In this document: positions 1 to 13,067 of the stretch, in pieces
Position numbering within the stretch: position 1 is the first letter of the stretch
How the letters are laid out: every line of letters starts with the position of its first letter
Assembly (NCBI GenBank): GCA_028551475.1
Contig: CM052354.1
Span: forward strand, 13,345,001 to 13,409,000
From: Casuarina equisetifolia
Taxonomy: Eukaryota > Streptophyta > Magnoliopsida > Fagales > Casuarinaceae
Length of the DNA: 64,000 nucleotides
Direction: 5' to 3'
Translations under genes and position numbers: made by a program
The notes under the pieces: model-generated
What the model saw: only the letters and a program-made list of their open reading frames with translations
Told to the model about the DNA's origin: nothing
The model's database searches: none

Positions 1-2440
1 CTACTTTGCTTAAGCTCTAAAATGGTCTAATCAGTGCATCAACTTCTTTAAGCTCACTTGTCCCTAGAATGTGAACTCTTTTTCTAAAATGAAATATCAG
101 AGTGTGAAACTAAAAGAAAATAGGCATGAGAGGAAGAGAGAAATCACACTTCTATGATCATCGCTTTAGGTAGAGAACTTCATATTCGAGACAACAACTT
201 TGTAGAGCACTGGAAATGAAGGGAAATCATATTTAATTGCTTCCAAGGTTTGTAAGGCTTATAAGAAGAGAAAATGTTTCCTCTGCCAAAATCTTCTATT
301 TCACTTGCTTGACACATAAAAGAAAAAAGAAAATGTTGTCATGGAAGGAACATAAACAACGAAAGCTTGGAAGTTCCATGATGCTTTGGAATTTGAACAC
401 TTGTAAAGGTACCTCAGTGAGTTTTACCTATAGCTGGGAGCTTTATCCTATGCATGTCGCCCGTTGAAATATCTCCTGATCAGAATTTACAGGACTGTCC
501 TCGGAAGAGAAAGAACAAAAAAAGAAAGCGCAACATGATTCATTCCCCACCTTTGCCTTGCATAGCCTGTCAGAAGCTCCACCTACAGTCTCTCCTGATG
601 CCTTTCCCCTTGCTTCTCCAAAGTGTTAGTCCTATTAAAATATCAACACATGCAGATGGCGTTTGGGAGGCCAATGCTGCAAGGAATTGTGAATATCAAG
701 GTATTTTCTTCTAATATCTCCAAAGTGTTAGTTTATTTATGAATTGTAAAATGTTTTTCATATGCAAAAGGAAATCATAGGAAGTAAAAGGTGTGCAAAT
801 TATAATATCAATTAATGATATTATAAAGTAGCTGGGTTCCTAAATTCCTTCATAAAACATCTTCGTAAAGTGTCCTTAAAAAATATCTTATATGAATGAT
901 GTTAAAAATATATTTGAATATATTTAAGAAAAATGATACTTGGCTTTATGCTTTTGAAGGAAAAAAATTAAAAGATCATTCTATGAGAAGTATTATCCAA
1001 GCTTGATGATTAATTCAAGTGGAGCCATATGACAGATCAAACTCAAGTTAATTTGTGATCATTGGATCAGCCTTAGCTTGTCAAAAGTATGTTGAACTGA
1101 TCTTTTTAGGTTGGACTAAGCTTATTATATGCTGGATTGAGCTTGCTAAAGGTTGGACCAAGCTTATTAAAAGTTGGCCCATGATTTCTCTAAATCTATT
1201 AAGGCCCACACTTGCTTAGAAGCCCTACTAGCTTCTAACCTAAGTCCATATTATGACACTTATCAAAACGATGTCATTCAACTTGAAGTCAAGACCACTT
1301 AAGAGAATTGATCGACTATTTGCCCTAATTGGTGTTTTCAAGTTAAATGATCTTCAGAGAAGCCTTTATTCTCTCTACAGCATTGAATCCTCAACAAGAG
1401 GATTTTGGAGGAGATAAGGTGGTAGAACGGTCAAATTTGGTTTCTAAGAAATGACTTGAGCTCAATTCAATGGGTTGCTCACTATTTCTAATGAGAAAAA
1501 GTGTACGATTCAAGTTTGATTTGAGAAACCCTAGATCTATCTTCTTTACTTAAGAAAAGTTTGTGCTTGAAAAGATATGGCATGAATATAGAACTACTTG
1601 AAGCATTCTCTCTACAAATAAAAGATCTTTGAGCTAACTCAGTTAACTACTGAAGTTGTTCATCATTTAGTGACTTATAAGACTTTTGATGATTTCTATT
1701 TAATCACTCTACTATTTGATTTTATCATTGATTGTACCTTATATCTCTTTGTTTATGTACTAAGTACATTCAAAATATATATTGCACATAAACATTGTAA
1801 GAAATCCAAAATCCTAATTTGTTCTAATTTAGGGGTTTCATGATAGGAGCTTGGATATTCATTATTTATACTTGAATATCTCTTTTTTATCATCAATATC
1901 CCACAAACTATTACATTATTTGGGAATTTGCTCTTATACATGACCTCTTGATCATATCTTGTAACTATACTTGAGATTTCCTTGAAAAGGATTTGTTAGA
2001 TTAGGGAGAACATTTTCTCCTAATCTGGTTTGAGTAAAGGAGACTTCAATTAGTTAGAACAAAAGAGAATAGGATGGACATAGGACTTAAGGACTGAGTG
2101 TTGAACTAGCATGGTAAATCTGGTGTTTCTTTTCTTCTCCCTATTTACTCAGATTTGACTTATTACTTGTTGATAACTATCAAGCATTTACTTGATATTA
2201 GCTTGTTGTCCTACTCATCCATTAGATTGTCATATAATTGATAATAGTTTGCTATTTTGTGACTAATTGGTGTGTTACTTGTTTATAGTTTACTTATTGT
2301 ATGCTAGCTACATTTGTGTAATTTGTATGAACACTTAGACCCATTTAAAATAGAAAAAGTTATTATTGAGTCTTAGCTTAACCAATTCACCCCCCCTTCT
2401 TGTTAAGTCATAAAACCTAACACTTTTATCTTCTTTAAAA
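1..2440. other. Gene-poor AT-rich region, no assignable gene
   Basis: Short open frames at 237-467 and 454-714 show no family I recognise; the second is lysine/arginine-rich and ends near a possible splice donor, so it could be an exon fragment, but nothing supports this. The C-rich stretch near 2390-2400 just before the Copia polyprotein remains resembles internal sequence often seen next to plant Copia LTRs, so the last few hundred bases may belong to that element. Confidence 0.4.
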
Positions 2441-4440
2441 CCTTATTATAGAGCAAGGGTATTTATCAATCTATATCAAAATGGGACTACGAAAGAAAAC
2501 ATAGGCACATCTCTAAATCAAGATTATCAATGATCAATCATGCCTATATACCAATTAGCATATCTTATTAATTGTCTACCTTGCCCAATTATAGAAAACA
2601 AAACTCCATGGGAAAACTATTTATCAAAAACTTGTTCCATCCCATTTATTGATTCTTGGGTGTTTGGTATTTCCCTATTTGAGGCCCTATTCTCAACATA
2701 AACTCAAAATACATTCAAAACCTTGTGTTTTTCTGGGTTATCCTATAGGATATAAAGGCTATCATTACTTTGTTTTTCAACACAAAATAAACAATCATAT
2801 GTAAATCATGACATAATGCAACCATCTTCCATGAAGAACCATGCAATGGTTACAAGACTTAAAAAAGGAATAATATCCAAGCACATCTTATTGTGTGATT
2901 ATACATATGCCCTTATAGCTTTTGTATATCTTTATATTAAACCTTCGAATTATACAAAAGCATCTAAAGATCAAACATGGGATCTTGTTCCTTCACCATA
3001 AAATATTATTCCCATAGGCTATAAATGGGTGTACAAAGTTAAGCAAAAGTCAAATGGAACACTTGAATGTTATCAGACACAAGTTGTTGTTAAGGGATTT
3101 TACTAATGACCTTGTATATTTTTTATTATGACACATTTAATCTTGTTATTACAATAGTTATAACAAAAATCATAATTGCTCTAGCATATACTAAATGGTG
3201 GAATCAAACAACTTAATGTCAAAAATTCTTTTTTATATGGTATGTTGGATAATTAATTATATGATTCCACCTCAAAGGTTTGTTAACTTTATCAAACCAC
3301 AATTTATTTGTTATTTAAAATGATCTCTATATGAATTAAAATAAGCTCACGGAGAATGGAATCATCAACTTAGTCAATTTCTTCAACATATTGGATTTAC
3401 AATTTCTTAAGCAGACTTGTCATTATTTATATTACATACAAAAACATACAATGTATTTCTTCTTGTTTATATTATATTATTTAATGATATTATTTTATAG
3501 AAAATTCTATAGCACCAATGTCATAAATTCTTGAACAACTTAAAGATGAATTTGATATTAAGGATTTTGGCGATTTATATTATTTTATGAAAATTGAAGC
3601 CAATAATTCTACTAATGTTCATTTTCTCTTCAAGCAAAATTTGCTCATGAAATAATTTTCTAAGGCAAAATGAGTGAAGCTTGATGTATTTCTACACCAT
3701 GCACAATAACTCATCCACTATCCATAAATGATGGTGAACTATACTCAAATCTTACATAATACCAAAATATTGTTGAATCTTTTCAATGTTTAACACTCAC
3801 ATGACCTAATATTTCATATGTAGGTAACACTATGTGTCAACGCTTGCATGCCCCTACTCTTACCCATTTGGCATTTGTAAAATATATTTTATTATTTGTG
3901 GTTGACACACCAATTTATGGAATTCAAATAACAAAAGCATTACATAATGATCTCCATGCATATTTTAATGTTGGATGGGCTAGTGATCGTGTTGATTAAA
4001 AATCAAGTAGAGGATTTTATATTTTTCTTGGGACAAATATTATTTCTTAGAGTTCTAGAAAACAAAATATTGTTGCTTGCTCTAGTACAAAAGTTAAGAT
4101 TAAATGTCTTGTTGATACTATTGCAAAACTTATTTGGATAGAAATTAGGTTGCAAGATTTACATGTGCAATAGCCTTGTCCTCCCAACCATGATGTGATA
4201 ACTTATCAACATTGTATCTAATAACCAATCCTATTTTCCATGCAAGAACAAAACAGATTAAAATTGATTTTCACTTTATTTATGAAAGAGTCAAAACAAA
4301 GAAACATTATGTATGCTTCATCTCTTCCATTGATCAAACAACTAGCATCCTTACAAAAGGTCTCTCTTCCACTTGATCAAGGTACTTTAGAACAAGCTCA
4401 CAGTATGGGATGATACAAGCTTTTGAAGGATGTTAAAATC
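2440..4440 (+). mobile_element. Decayed Copia retrotransposon polyprotein (integrase end, RT, RNase H)
   Basis: Translation in shifting frames gives successive Copia landmarks. The integrase C-terminus lies at about 2490-2800 (an INCLP-like stretch, then KTPW). A motif like HAMVTRLKKGI at about 2840 precedes the reverse transcriptase. The RT start reads WDLVPSP followed by GYKWVYKVKQKSNGTLE at 2965-3070. The RNase H region lies at about 3960-4150, and the RTKQIKIDFHFI motif at about 4245-4280. Many stops and frameshifts interrupt it, so it cannot make protein. A sequence starting TGTTAAAATC at about 4431 could be the start of a decayed 3' LTR; I could not find its partner. This is an old copy. 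Confidence 0.75.
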
Positions 4441-6064
4441 AATAAAAACCAGCCACATCAGTGCCATATCAACAACACATGGCAAAAAGGAAATGGAATG
4501 CATGGACGAATTTTAAAATAGACAAGTGCATTAGTACATGCGTAATACCACCAAAGCAAGTGGCATCCAGTGCAAAGATGCACACATGTACTACACACAC
4601 TTTGTCATCAACCTCGAACTAGAATGGTCTTTCTTTCTTCTTCAATTCTAAACATTCTAGTAAATGATTTAAGGTGATTTAAAAGGCATTTAACTTAAAA
4701 CAAAACAACTGATTGATTGCAGTGAAAAATAAAAAGAATTATCAAGTCCATTGATGAAATTTTAGCTTAAATGTTTTAAATTTTTTAGGGTTTTTTATAC
4801 TTGTCATTTTCAAAATAAATTTTGTATCAATTCTTCATAACTATGAGTCCACTTATGTATGGTTTCTAGTAACTATAAAAAAGTAGTCCAATTGTACTCC
4901 AAAAATCATCCAAAAACACAAAGTGTTCTTTAATTTTCTCTTTATGTTCTTATTGTCCTATTTTCTTTATATTGGAATTTTTCGTATGAATTTCTACAAT
5001 TGTTGTAGAAATTCTTGTTTGAACTAGTCTAAACCCTTGATGTAGCCAATGATGTCCTTGAATAACTTTCTAAACTAACACCTTTTGGATCTACTAGTGT
5101 TGATGCCCACAATTTTTTGTTTTAAACCTTTGAAGATTGCTAGTTTAGCTACCCTAATTTAGGATGAGCTCTCCTTTCTTAAATTGCCTTTTGATTGGAT
5201 CCACTAGTGAAAAAGCTATATCTTAATTTTCTCTAATGTTAGTACTGCATCTTCAATATAGGGGTTTTATGAAACCATTTGCAACCAGTTTTTGATCTCT
5301 ATCTTCGTTAATTTCCTTCCTATTCAAACCTTAATGTTTCCTGTCTTACTTAGAATTTTCTTCCATAGACTTGGGGAACAAAAGGTGGCATTTAGAATTC
5401 ATTGACAAAATTATGTTCACCATGAAGCATTTTTATTCATGAAATATCTAAAATTTCATTTCTCCTTCATATACTTTTTAGCTAAAATAAAGAAGGAATG
5501 AGCTAGACCAAAAAAAAAAAAACAAAAAAAAAGAAAGAAAATAAAGCATAAAAGAAATGTGATCACCAATGAAGTTTTTAAAGAACTATTGATAAAAGCT
5601 TGAGTATTTTTTTTAAAAAAAATCATTTTTATAACTACAATGTACATATCCAACTTATGCATGCAGGATATCTAACCCCAAACTTCATAGTTAAAGTCCT
5701 TACTAACTCATCACTAAGTTAACTAGCTAAATGACAAAAGGCTTGAGTGTTGGGAAAGCATGAATTGTATTATTATCAATTTTAATTTTTCTAGTGAATA
5801 CAACTGAATAAATTCTTGGATGAAAGGATGAGAATACCCGAATTCCTACTGATGGTTTGGTTAAAAGAATTACAAATTGATTAAGTGATAGTTATTTAAA
5901 TCTTAATGATTTTATATTGCTATTAAATGGCTAGTAGTTAATGTAAAAATTTCTATTCTTTTTATTTCTTTGATTTTTGGACATATTTAAAAGTGATATT
6001 TTAGTTTTATTTGTTATTTTAGTATTCAAGATTTTGAATTGTTGCTATTATCACATTAACTACT
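4441..6064. other. AT-rich intergenic sequence, possible Copia LTR debris at its start
   Basis: No gene is supported. The first 500 bases may be the remains of the 3' LTR of the preceding Copia copy. The rest contains poly-A/T runs (about 5510-5540 and 5607-5625) and no recognisable coding segment. Confidence 0.35.
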
Positions 6065-6069
6065 CTATG

Positions 6070-6794
6070 TGATGTGGATCTGGTGGCGGGCTTAAGCAAG
6101 CTTAAGTTAAAAATGTTATATAAAAGTCATTTTTTATGTTTATGGGTTTCTATGAGAAAAGTGAATGTATAGGTAGGGTGGATGGAAGAAAAACAAATGT
6201 ACAAAGAACAAAAGTAAAAGATAGATTTCAAATAAGCTTCAAGGTGTAAAGGCAATGTCATTAGTCAAGGAGGTGCTCCACCACCAATTTCTAGCAAAAA
6301 TTGGATAAAGGATACAAGTTGAACAAAACAACTTAAGGATTTCTATTTTTTGAAAAAAAAAATGTGCTTATAACAAAAGTAATATTTCTTTTAAATAGAT
6401 AGCTAAACTTATTCCTAGAAAGATCTTGACAAATTAAGAATCCTTAAAATTGAGGAAGTCTAGAAAAATTAGTATTCTGACAAATATGGAAATCCTAGAT
6501 AGATCAAGGATCTGATGAGTAAATCCCATATAAATCAAGTACCTAAATAGTTAAAGAAAAACAAGCAAAAGGAAATAATCTTCGACGATAAAGAAAACCT
6601 AAGAAATTAAAGACTAACAATTTAAGAAAAACCCTAAAGAATAATAAAGGAAATTCTAAACAAATCAAAATTGTTAGAGAATCTCTGCATCCCTTTTACA
6701 CACTTGGGCTTCTTGGATTGTTGGATCATTGTGTGGACTCTCAACTCTTTGCTGAAGCAACTCCTATTATTGGGCCTTGGGTGTATCCAGATCA
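6070..6794 (-). repeat. 3' LTR (element orientation) of the 6.07-9.34 kb retrotransposon
   Basis: This direct repeat matches 8616-9343 along its whole length with scattered substitutions and small indels. It starts TGATGTGGATC and ends CCAGATCA. The CTATG target duplication lies immediately to its left at 6065-6069. Confidence 0.88.
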
Positions 6795-7770
6795 ATCTTC
6801 TTTTCTTGAAGAAGATTTGTCCTTAAATCTTAATTGTTGCTTAAGGCTTTCTTATTCCATGGATCCATAATCCAAGTTCTTAACATGAATCAAGCTCTAA
6901 CTTTGGTGGCCTACCCAACTGTGTTAGATCATAAATCAGTGGTAAACTACCATACTACTTAGATGGAAGTTTACAACTTGACCAATAGTATGATCCAAAC
7001 AAGTAGTTAAAGTTGTGGCATATTTTAAAAGCACTTTTATCAATAACATTGAAAAATTTTGGTGATTGTTGTTGACACATCATCTTCTCATGATTTGACA
7101 ATACAAACCCATAAAGGAAACCATTATTCATCTAAATAGTGCCTCTGAATTCTTTAACAATTGGATGAAAACTTGTATTTCTTTTCACAAAATTTCTTCT
7201 ACTATCTTATTTGGTAATATCTCAAGCTTTGAAAGATCTAAAAATCTTGGATCTATTTCCTTTTCAGGTTGTATATCTTGCTTTGGAGGATCGAAGCACT
7301 TTGGATTTGCATTCATGGTCATTGGTGCCTCAATCTCCAGAAGATGCAAACTTTCTAAGTCCACCTCTTTCTTTGCCAACACCATAAGCTTTAATAGATC
7401 CAAAACTTTTGGTTCTATTTGTGTTGACTTTGTTTCTTGTATTTAAACAATCTCTGTGGCTTTCTTTGGTGAAGCTTCTCTCCTATACCGCCTTTCTATC
7501 CACATATTATAGTATTCCTTGTAGTGATTGTGGTTGTTCTTCTGTTGGTACTTGGAATTTGTTAAAGCATAATCTTTTTTTTTTTTTTTTACATTATGGG
7601 TCTCAACTTTAGCATCTATTCATCTTGCACACATCAACCTAGTCTTGCTTGTAATCATTGGGCAATAAGTGTCTTTTGAGCAACTTCTTTAGTTTTTCCT
7701 ACAAATGGACCTTGTCCTTCTCCTCTCAATCTCTTTGTTTCTTAATATTCTCCCACCACAAAAAAACATA

Positions 7771-8560
7771 TTCTTTAAGATGAAGAACAACTTTATACTT
7801 TTTCCTACCATCATACCTCTTGAACTTAAATACCCCTTCAATACAATATAGCCAGTTAACAAAATCATTGGGTCAAGAGTACCTTTGAATTATGGGATCT
7901 TGACATGTAAGCTACAATCATCATCTAGCTTCCTCCTCTGTACACCTTCATCATCACTACTAGAAACTACAAGATCTTCATCTTGGTTGCCTTGGGGGCC
8001 TTAGCGGAAGGTTTGTAACATCTAGAAGACATCAAACAATTGCTCCTTCACCTCGCCTAACTTAAGTGATAACATTCTATTTGCAACTTCCCATGGTGGA
8101 ATTGGCAAAGAATGGCCACTGGGATTAGACAAGGAATTGCCACTAGGAATCATGGTGGAATTGATAACATTCTATTTTCAATTCTTTAAGATGAAGAACA
8201 ACTTTATACTTCTTCCTATCATCATACCTCTTGAACTCAAATACCCCTTTAATATAGCATAGCCAATTAACAGAATCATTAGGGTTAAAAGTACTTTTAA
8301 ATTATGGGATCTTAACACGTAAGCTACAATCATCATTTGGCTGCCTCCTTTACACACTTTCATCATCACTACTAGAATCTGCACAAAATTCATCTTGGTT
8401 GCCTTGGGGGCCCTAGGGGAAGGTTTACAACATCTAGAGGACATCAAACAATTGCTCCTTCACCGCACCTGACTCAAGTGATAACATTCTATTTGTAACT
8501 TCCCATGGTAGAATTGGTGAAGAATGGCCATTAGGATTAGATGAGGAATTGCCATTAGGA
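7771..8560 (-). repeat. Internal tandem duplication (about 411-bp offset) inside the retrotransposon
   Basis: The stretch beginning TTCTTTAAGATGAAG at 7771 recurs at 8182. The two copies run in parallel through the same gag-like sequence and the same CATGGTGGAATTGG-like end, to about 8150 and 8560. The copies differ by scattered substitutions. The duplication lies wholly between the LTRs and helps explain the frame disruption of gag. Confidence 0.82.
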
Positions 8561-8615
8561 TTAGACATGCTAAGTAGAGCTCACTTAAAAGAATAATCTT
8601 GGCTTTGATGCCACT

Positions 8616-9343
8616 TGATGCAGATTCAGTGGCGGGCATGGATGAGCATAAGTTAAAGATGTTATATAAAAGTCTTTTTTTTGTGTTTTTAGGTTTTCTA
8701 TGAAAAAAGTGAATGTTTAGGTAAGGTGGAAAAGAAAAAAACGAAAATACAAAGGAAAAAAAAAAAAAGATAGATGCCGAATAAGCTCCAAGACGTAAAG
8801 GCAATGCCATCGGTTAAGGAGGTGCTTTACCACCAATTTCTAGCAAAAATTGGATAAAGGATGCAAGTTGAACAAAACAACTTAGGGATTTCTATTCTTA
8901 GCAAAAAAATAAATGTGCTTACAATAGAAATAATGCTTCATTTAAATAGGTAGCTAAACCTAATCTTGAAAGAATCCTATCAAATTAGGAATCCCCAAAA
9001 TCAAGAAAGTCTAGAAAAATCAGGATTTTGACAAGTATAGGAATCCTAGACAAATCAACGAACAAGTATAGAAATCCCAGATAAATCAAAAACCCAAACA
9101 GTTAAGGAAAAACAAATAAAAGAAAATAATCTCAAACAATAAAGAAAACCTAAGAAATTAATGACTAACAATTTAAGGAAAACCCTAAAGAATAATAAAG
9201 GAAATCCTAAACAAATCCAAATTCCTAGAGAATCTTTATATCCCTTTCACACTTGGGCTTCTTGGATTGTTGGATCACTGTGTGGACTCTCAACTCTTTG
9301 ATGGAGAAAATTGTATTATTGGGCCTTGAGTGCATCCACATCA
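8616..9343 (-). repeat. 5' LTR (element orientation) of the 6.07-9.34 kb retrotransposon
   Basis: Partner of 6070-6794. It is bordered inside by the tRNA-iMet-like primer site (8598-8613) and outside by CTATG (9344-9348). Confidence 0.88.
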
Positions 9344-9348
9344 CTATG

Positions 9349-10337
9349 AGATTCTATTGTTTTTATTTTTTATTTCTAAATAAAAATAAAGCTCTACTCT
9401 TTGTTTAAGAAAAAAAAATGTTAAAGCTTTGTTGATGGTCATTCCATGGAAACAAATCCAAATACTGTCAGTCATCATACTTAAGGGGTAAACATTACAA
9501 TATAATGTGTATAAGATAAGAGTTTTATGTTAGAAGTTAAGAAACCCAAGATAATGTTTAAATGAAAATAGGTTGTTTTAACTTTTCAGTTAGCATTTAA
9601 GTTGGATCTTTGATTTTTTTTACTATAGTATTAAAGCTTAAGTTCAATATGTTCCACCTCTTATAACCTTTAGCCCAATAATGCTAGTTTGTAAGGAAGT
9701 TTATTTAGAATAAGAGTTCCATATTAAAAGATAAAATCTTTAAGGTAAAGTTTGAATAAAAATGTGACCTTCCAACCTTTGAGTTACCTTTTGGGTTAGG
9801 TGTTTGATCTTTTTTAACACATAAAATTGAGTTTCAAGCTAGTCACATGCTATATGTACCCTTTTTCAAATATATAGTATAATTTTTTTTTGGTTTTATT
9901 TGCATAATATAAAAAGATAAGAGTCTTAACAAACGGATCAAGTTGATAGCAAAGAAATATTTATAGAAATAGAAAGATGAAGATAAAAGATTGTAAATAA
10001 TTTCTTAAATATCAAAATTCAAGAAATAATGTAGTAATTTCGTATACATTATTCCTTGATATATTCTATCATATATGCTTAAAATCCAATAAAATATCAA
10101 AGAGATAAGAATTATCCGGATAGAAGAGGAATGCACTTCAAAGCTATTAACTATGATTGAGTTCTGCCCAAAAATCATCATATTCTATACCAAGTTTGGT
10201 TATCAAGAAAGTCAAGAATGAATATTGCGAAAGGAACCAAAAAGTGTAAGAAATTATAATGCAAAGAATGATTCTTCCTTAAACGTAAACATAGAAGGAA
10301 CCTTTTATGCCACCTATTTCATGTCTCTTTTCATTGG
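9349..10337. other. Intergenic, with a weak diverged tandem repeat
   Basis: No gene. Segments at about 9500-9630 and 9705-9830 share order and wording (AATAAGAGTT..., AAGGTAAAGTTTGAAT-like, then TTGATCTTTTTT), which suggests a strongly diverged tandem repeat of about 200 bp. The right end is the upstream region of the first RTM2-like gene. Confidence 0.35.
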
Positions 10338-10346
10338 TATAAAAAG
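10338..10346 (+). promoter_or_regulatory. Probable TATA box of RTM2-like gene 1
   Basis: TATAAAAAG lies 87 bp upstream of the chosen ATG at 10425. This leaves room for a transcription start near 10370 and a short 5' leader. Confidence 0.55.
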
Positions 10347-10424
10347 AGATACAGGGAACTTTACGCTCATGAGTCCGATATAATCTCATCCAAAATCCAA
10401 AGGAAAAAGTGTTGTCAATCTTCC

Positions 10425-11658
10425 ATGCCTACCAAGTCTATTATTCAAGAAGAGATCGAACCCTTCTGCAAGTGGCATAAGAAGGAAAAAGAAGACACTC
10501 TTGAGATTGATTTTCATTCTAGTAGAAATGAGACAGAGAAAGAAATACCTCAGGATATCTTTTTCTATCTAGAGTTCTATTTTTTCTTCGTGAAGTTATT
10601 AGCACTTTCGTTTTTCATTTGAAATCCTTTAATGGAACATATAATTTTAGAATACTTTTGATAATATAAATAAATTTAGTGGTGTATTAGGCCATTTTAT
10701 CGATCCTATTCAAGTATCGTCCTTCAATATGGGATAGGTCAAGTAGATAACCGTATTGGATGGTAAAGGTAGTTAAGTATAAATTAAGACATTACATGAA
10801 AGATCTGAGTGAGGCATTTTCAATTCTGATCTAAGAATGTAAAACCTTTTAATAAACATAAATGCAAATCCATGTCATTGGCTCAGTTTCGTTTCTAAAT
10901 TTTCAAGATGGATTCTCCACGCTATATTCAATAACAAATTCTTCAGTAAAATTATGCCTTTTATTTTGTTAGACAAATTTTTCTGCAAAGTAATGTTATG
11001 CGTAGAAACACACGACATAACAAAAGAAAGCATTCATGATTTATCAGCCACTCCGACATATATTAGTAGAAATTATTGGCAGAATAGCTATTCAAGAAAT
11101 TCGCATATCGAACCTGATTTCTGTTTACTGCAGATTTTAGTTCTCAGTTGGATCTAATTAGAAGTAAAAGGATTACACTCAAATCCAATGACCAATATCC
11201 CAATTGATGGGGAAATTCAGTCTGTTTGTCTGACTACGATTCCAGATGAAATATTTTGATGCGCTTTTTCTCGGTTGTCTCCTTGTTTGTTTTTGGATAA
11301 GTTACTGTCTTACTTTGATCTTTCAGGCTTTGCAAAAGATCAAGTGGAGATCAACTCCAAGAATCGTGGGACCATAATAATTAGTGGAGAGCGCCCTTTG
11401 GATGGAAATTTCAGAAATTGGAAACGTTTATATAAAGAGATAGACGTCTCAAAAGGTTACAAAGAAAATCAAATCGACAAAAGGTTCGACGGTGGCATTC
11501 TTTATATAAAAATGCCTAAGAAAGATCCTGGGGAGACTGTACTACAGCACATTCGCTTCGGCAATACTTTGAAAGTCTTGATAGCGCTGCTTCTGGGAGT
11601 GATTCTTGGAGCTTATGTAACCCACAAAGATCACCAGGCTTCTTATATCACTAGATGA
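10425..11658 (+). CDS. RTM2-like HSP20 (alpha-crystallin) domain protein, membrane-anchored, gene 1
   Basis: This is a two-exon gene, probably 10425-10521 and 11327-11658, giving about 142 residues. Exon 1 encodes the N-terminal motif IEPFCKWHKKEKEDTLEIDF, typical of RTM2-type HSP20 proteins. Exon 2 opens after a TTTCAG acceptor with FAKDQVEI and continues through the ISGERPLDGN and GGILYIKMPKK strands of the alpha-crystallin fold. It ends in a hydrophobic segment (about residues 113-131) predicted to anchor the protein in a membrane. Arabidopsis RTM2 restricts long-distance movement of tobacco etch virus and is not a classical heat-induced chaperone; whether this copy does so is unknown. The exon 1 donor (A/GTAGAA) is the least certain point, because it puts one extra residue in the join compared with gene 2. 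The sequence forms a tandem pair with the gene at 13.1 kb. Confidence 0.8.
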
Positions 11659-12973
11659 ACCTCCTGTTGGTCTTGGCTCGCTTGCATGTTTTAGGCTCTT
11701 GTCTCCTTTCACCTGTAAACGAGAACAGAATTACATTTCTGCAAGATGCTTGCCTTAGCTCTTCTTTGTTTAATCATCTTCATATACTTCTCGAACAGAA
11801 TTACGTCCGGAAGTTAAAACAAACTTCAAAAGGACATATTATTGGCGCAAAGGAATTGTTTATGAACCAGAGGAGTTTCCCGAATGATAAATGGAAAATA
11901 ATTGGATTAGTTGGTCTTATAGAACAGTTGCAGAATTAATTCTGGTATGTCTATTTCTGAAAATATTTCTAAAGTTAAATTCTTATGCCAGTCCTTTTGT
12001 CCTGAAAATGCTCCTAAAAGTTTATGAGATTTGTAATTTTGTTGCACACATAATTGCAAAATGACAATAACTTGATATAATTGACTAGGATATCATGCCA
12101 CGCCTTATGCAATGTTGTATCCAATGGGAAGGGATAGTGAATTTTGGAACATTTGTGAACGTAATCTACCAATTATCAACTTTCAATGACAATATGAACA
12201 GCTGAAAAAATTAACAACGACCAAAGTTCGGAGAATTATCTTCAAAAATCAGTCAGTCATAAGGATTTTACTCTTGGAATGAAATGGGAGTAGCTGTTAA
12301 ATGGAACACCATTACGTTCTCGACTTTTAACACGTCCATCCATAGGTGACAAACTTTGTCCTTACTGTTCAATCTCTTTAAAGCGTAGCCTTACAGTCTT
12401 TGAAAGGGATAACCTAAACTTGCTTGTTTGAATCTAAATGAACAGCGTCTGCCATGTCAATAGCTGTTTAAGTTTCTGAGTTTGGATGACTGCTGATTGT
12501 TTAGAATATGCTGAGAAAGGAAATCATTCTGACAATTGAAAGGAACGAATTCGTTCAGTCGGGAAGGAAACAAGAGATTGGCACTAAAATCCTCACAAGC
12601 GGGAGGAAATTCGCTTAAGTCCAAAGGAGGAGGCCTTTTTATGCTTGGGATTCCATACTCTTCTATCTTCTTAGCAATTATGCTTTAGAAACGCAGATGT
12701 TAAATGGAAAGACTTCAAAATATATCACTCTCGAACTAAGTCATCTTTCATCAACCCGGGCATTTTTTATGCGCCTAACAAAGGATCCTATTTCATCTTG
12801 ATTTTACCCGCTTAACAAGAAACCTAGAAAAAGATTAGTACCGAAGCAAGGGATCACCCATAGCTAAAAGTTTAGTACCCAAAGACACAAAGCAAGCCAA
12901 CACGCTTGGGAACTTAACCAAGAAAAAGATTGATTCTCTTTTCATGCCTTTGCAAGAAGCGAGGAAACAGAAG
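11659..12973. other. Spacer between the tandem RTM2-like genes
   Basis: It holds the 3' flank of gene 1 and the promoter side of gene 2. A frame at 11655-11939 overlaps the end of gene 1 and has no family signature. Short polygenic remnants are not visible. Confidence 0.4.
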
Positions 12974-12979
12974 TATATA
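12974..12979 (+). promoter_or_regulatory. Probable TATA box of RTM2-like gene 2
   Basis: TATATA lies 28 bp before the ATG at 13002 and 94 bp before the ATG at 13068. Transcription normally starts about 30 bp after a TATA box, so the first ATG would fall at or before the cap site. This favours 13068 as the start codon. Confidence 0.5.
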
Positions 12980-13067
12980 GATCAACAGATATCACAGCTC
13001 AATGAAGGATTCTACAACTATCTACCCAATAGTCTTCAAGAAAAGAGGAGGGGAAATCAGAAGCTTT

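Larger units (their letters stand above)
6070..9343 (-). mobile_element. Complete non-autonomous LTR retrotransposon (Gypsy-like), minus strand
   Basis: Two direct repeats of about 725 bp (6070-6794 and 8616-9343) start TGATG and end ATCA. They are flanked by an exact 5-bp target duplication, CTATG, at 6065-6069 and 9344-9348. On the minus strand a primer binding site resembling the initiator-Met tRNA end (TGGCATCAAAGCCAAG, 8598-8613) sits 2 bp inside the right-hand LTR. A purine-rich tract (about 6795-6815, minus strand) abuts the other LTR. The 1.8-kb interior holds only broken gag-like coding: a minus-strand frame at 8178-8447 and its neighbours resemble the conserved retrotransposon-gag core in shifted frames. 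No protease, RT or integrase is visible. It must have been mobilised in trans. Confidence 0.9.

Noticed and set aside
237-714. Two overlapping plus-strand frames of 76 and 86 codons
   Set aside because: No recognisable domain, no clear promoter, and no second copy; could be an exon fragment but this cannot be shown.
8598-8613. tRNA gene suggested by tRNA-like text (also 24995-25011, 44407-44421, 50275-50290)
   Set aside because: Only the 3'-end complement is present and it sits next to LTRs, so these are primer binding sites and not tRNA genes.
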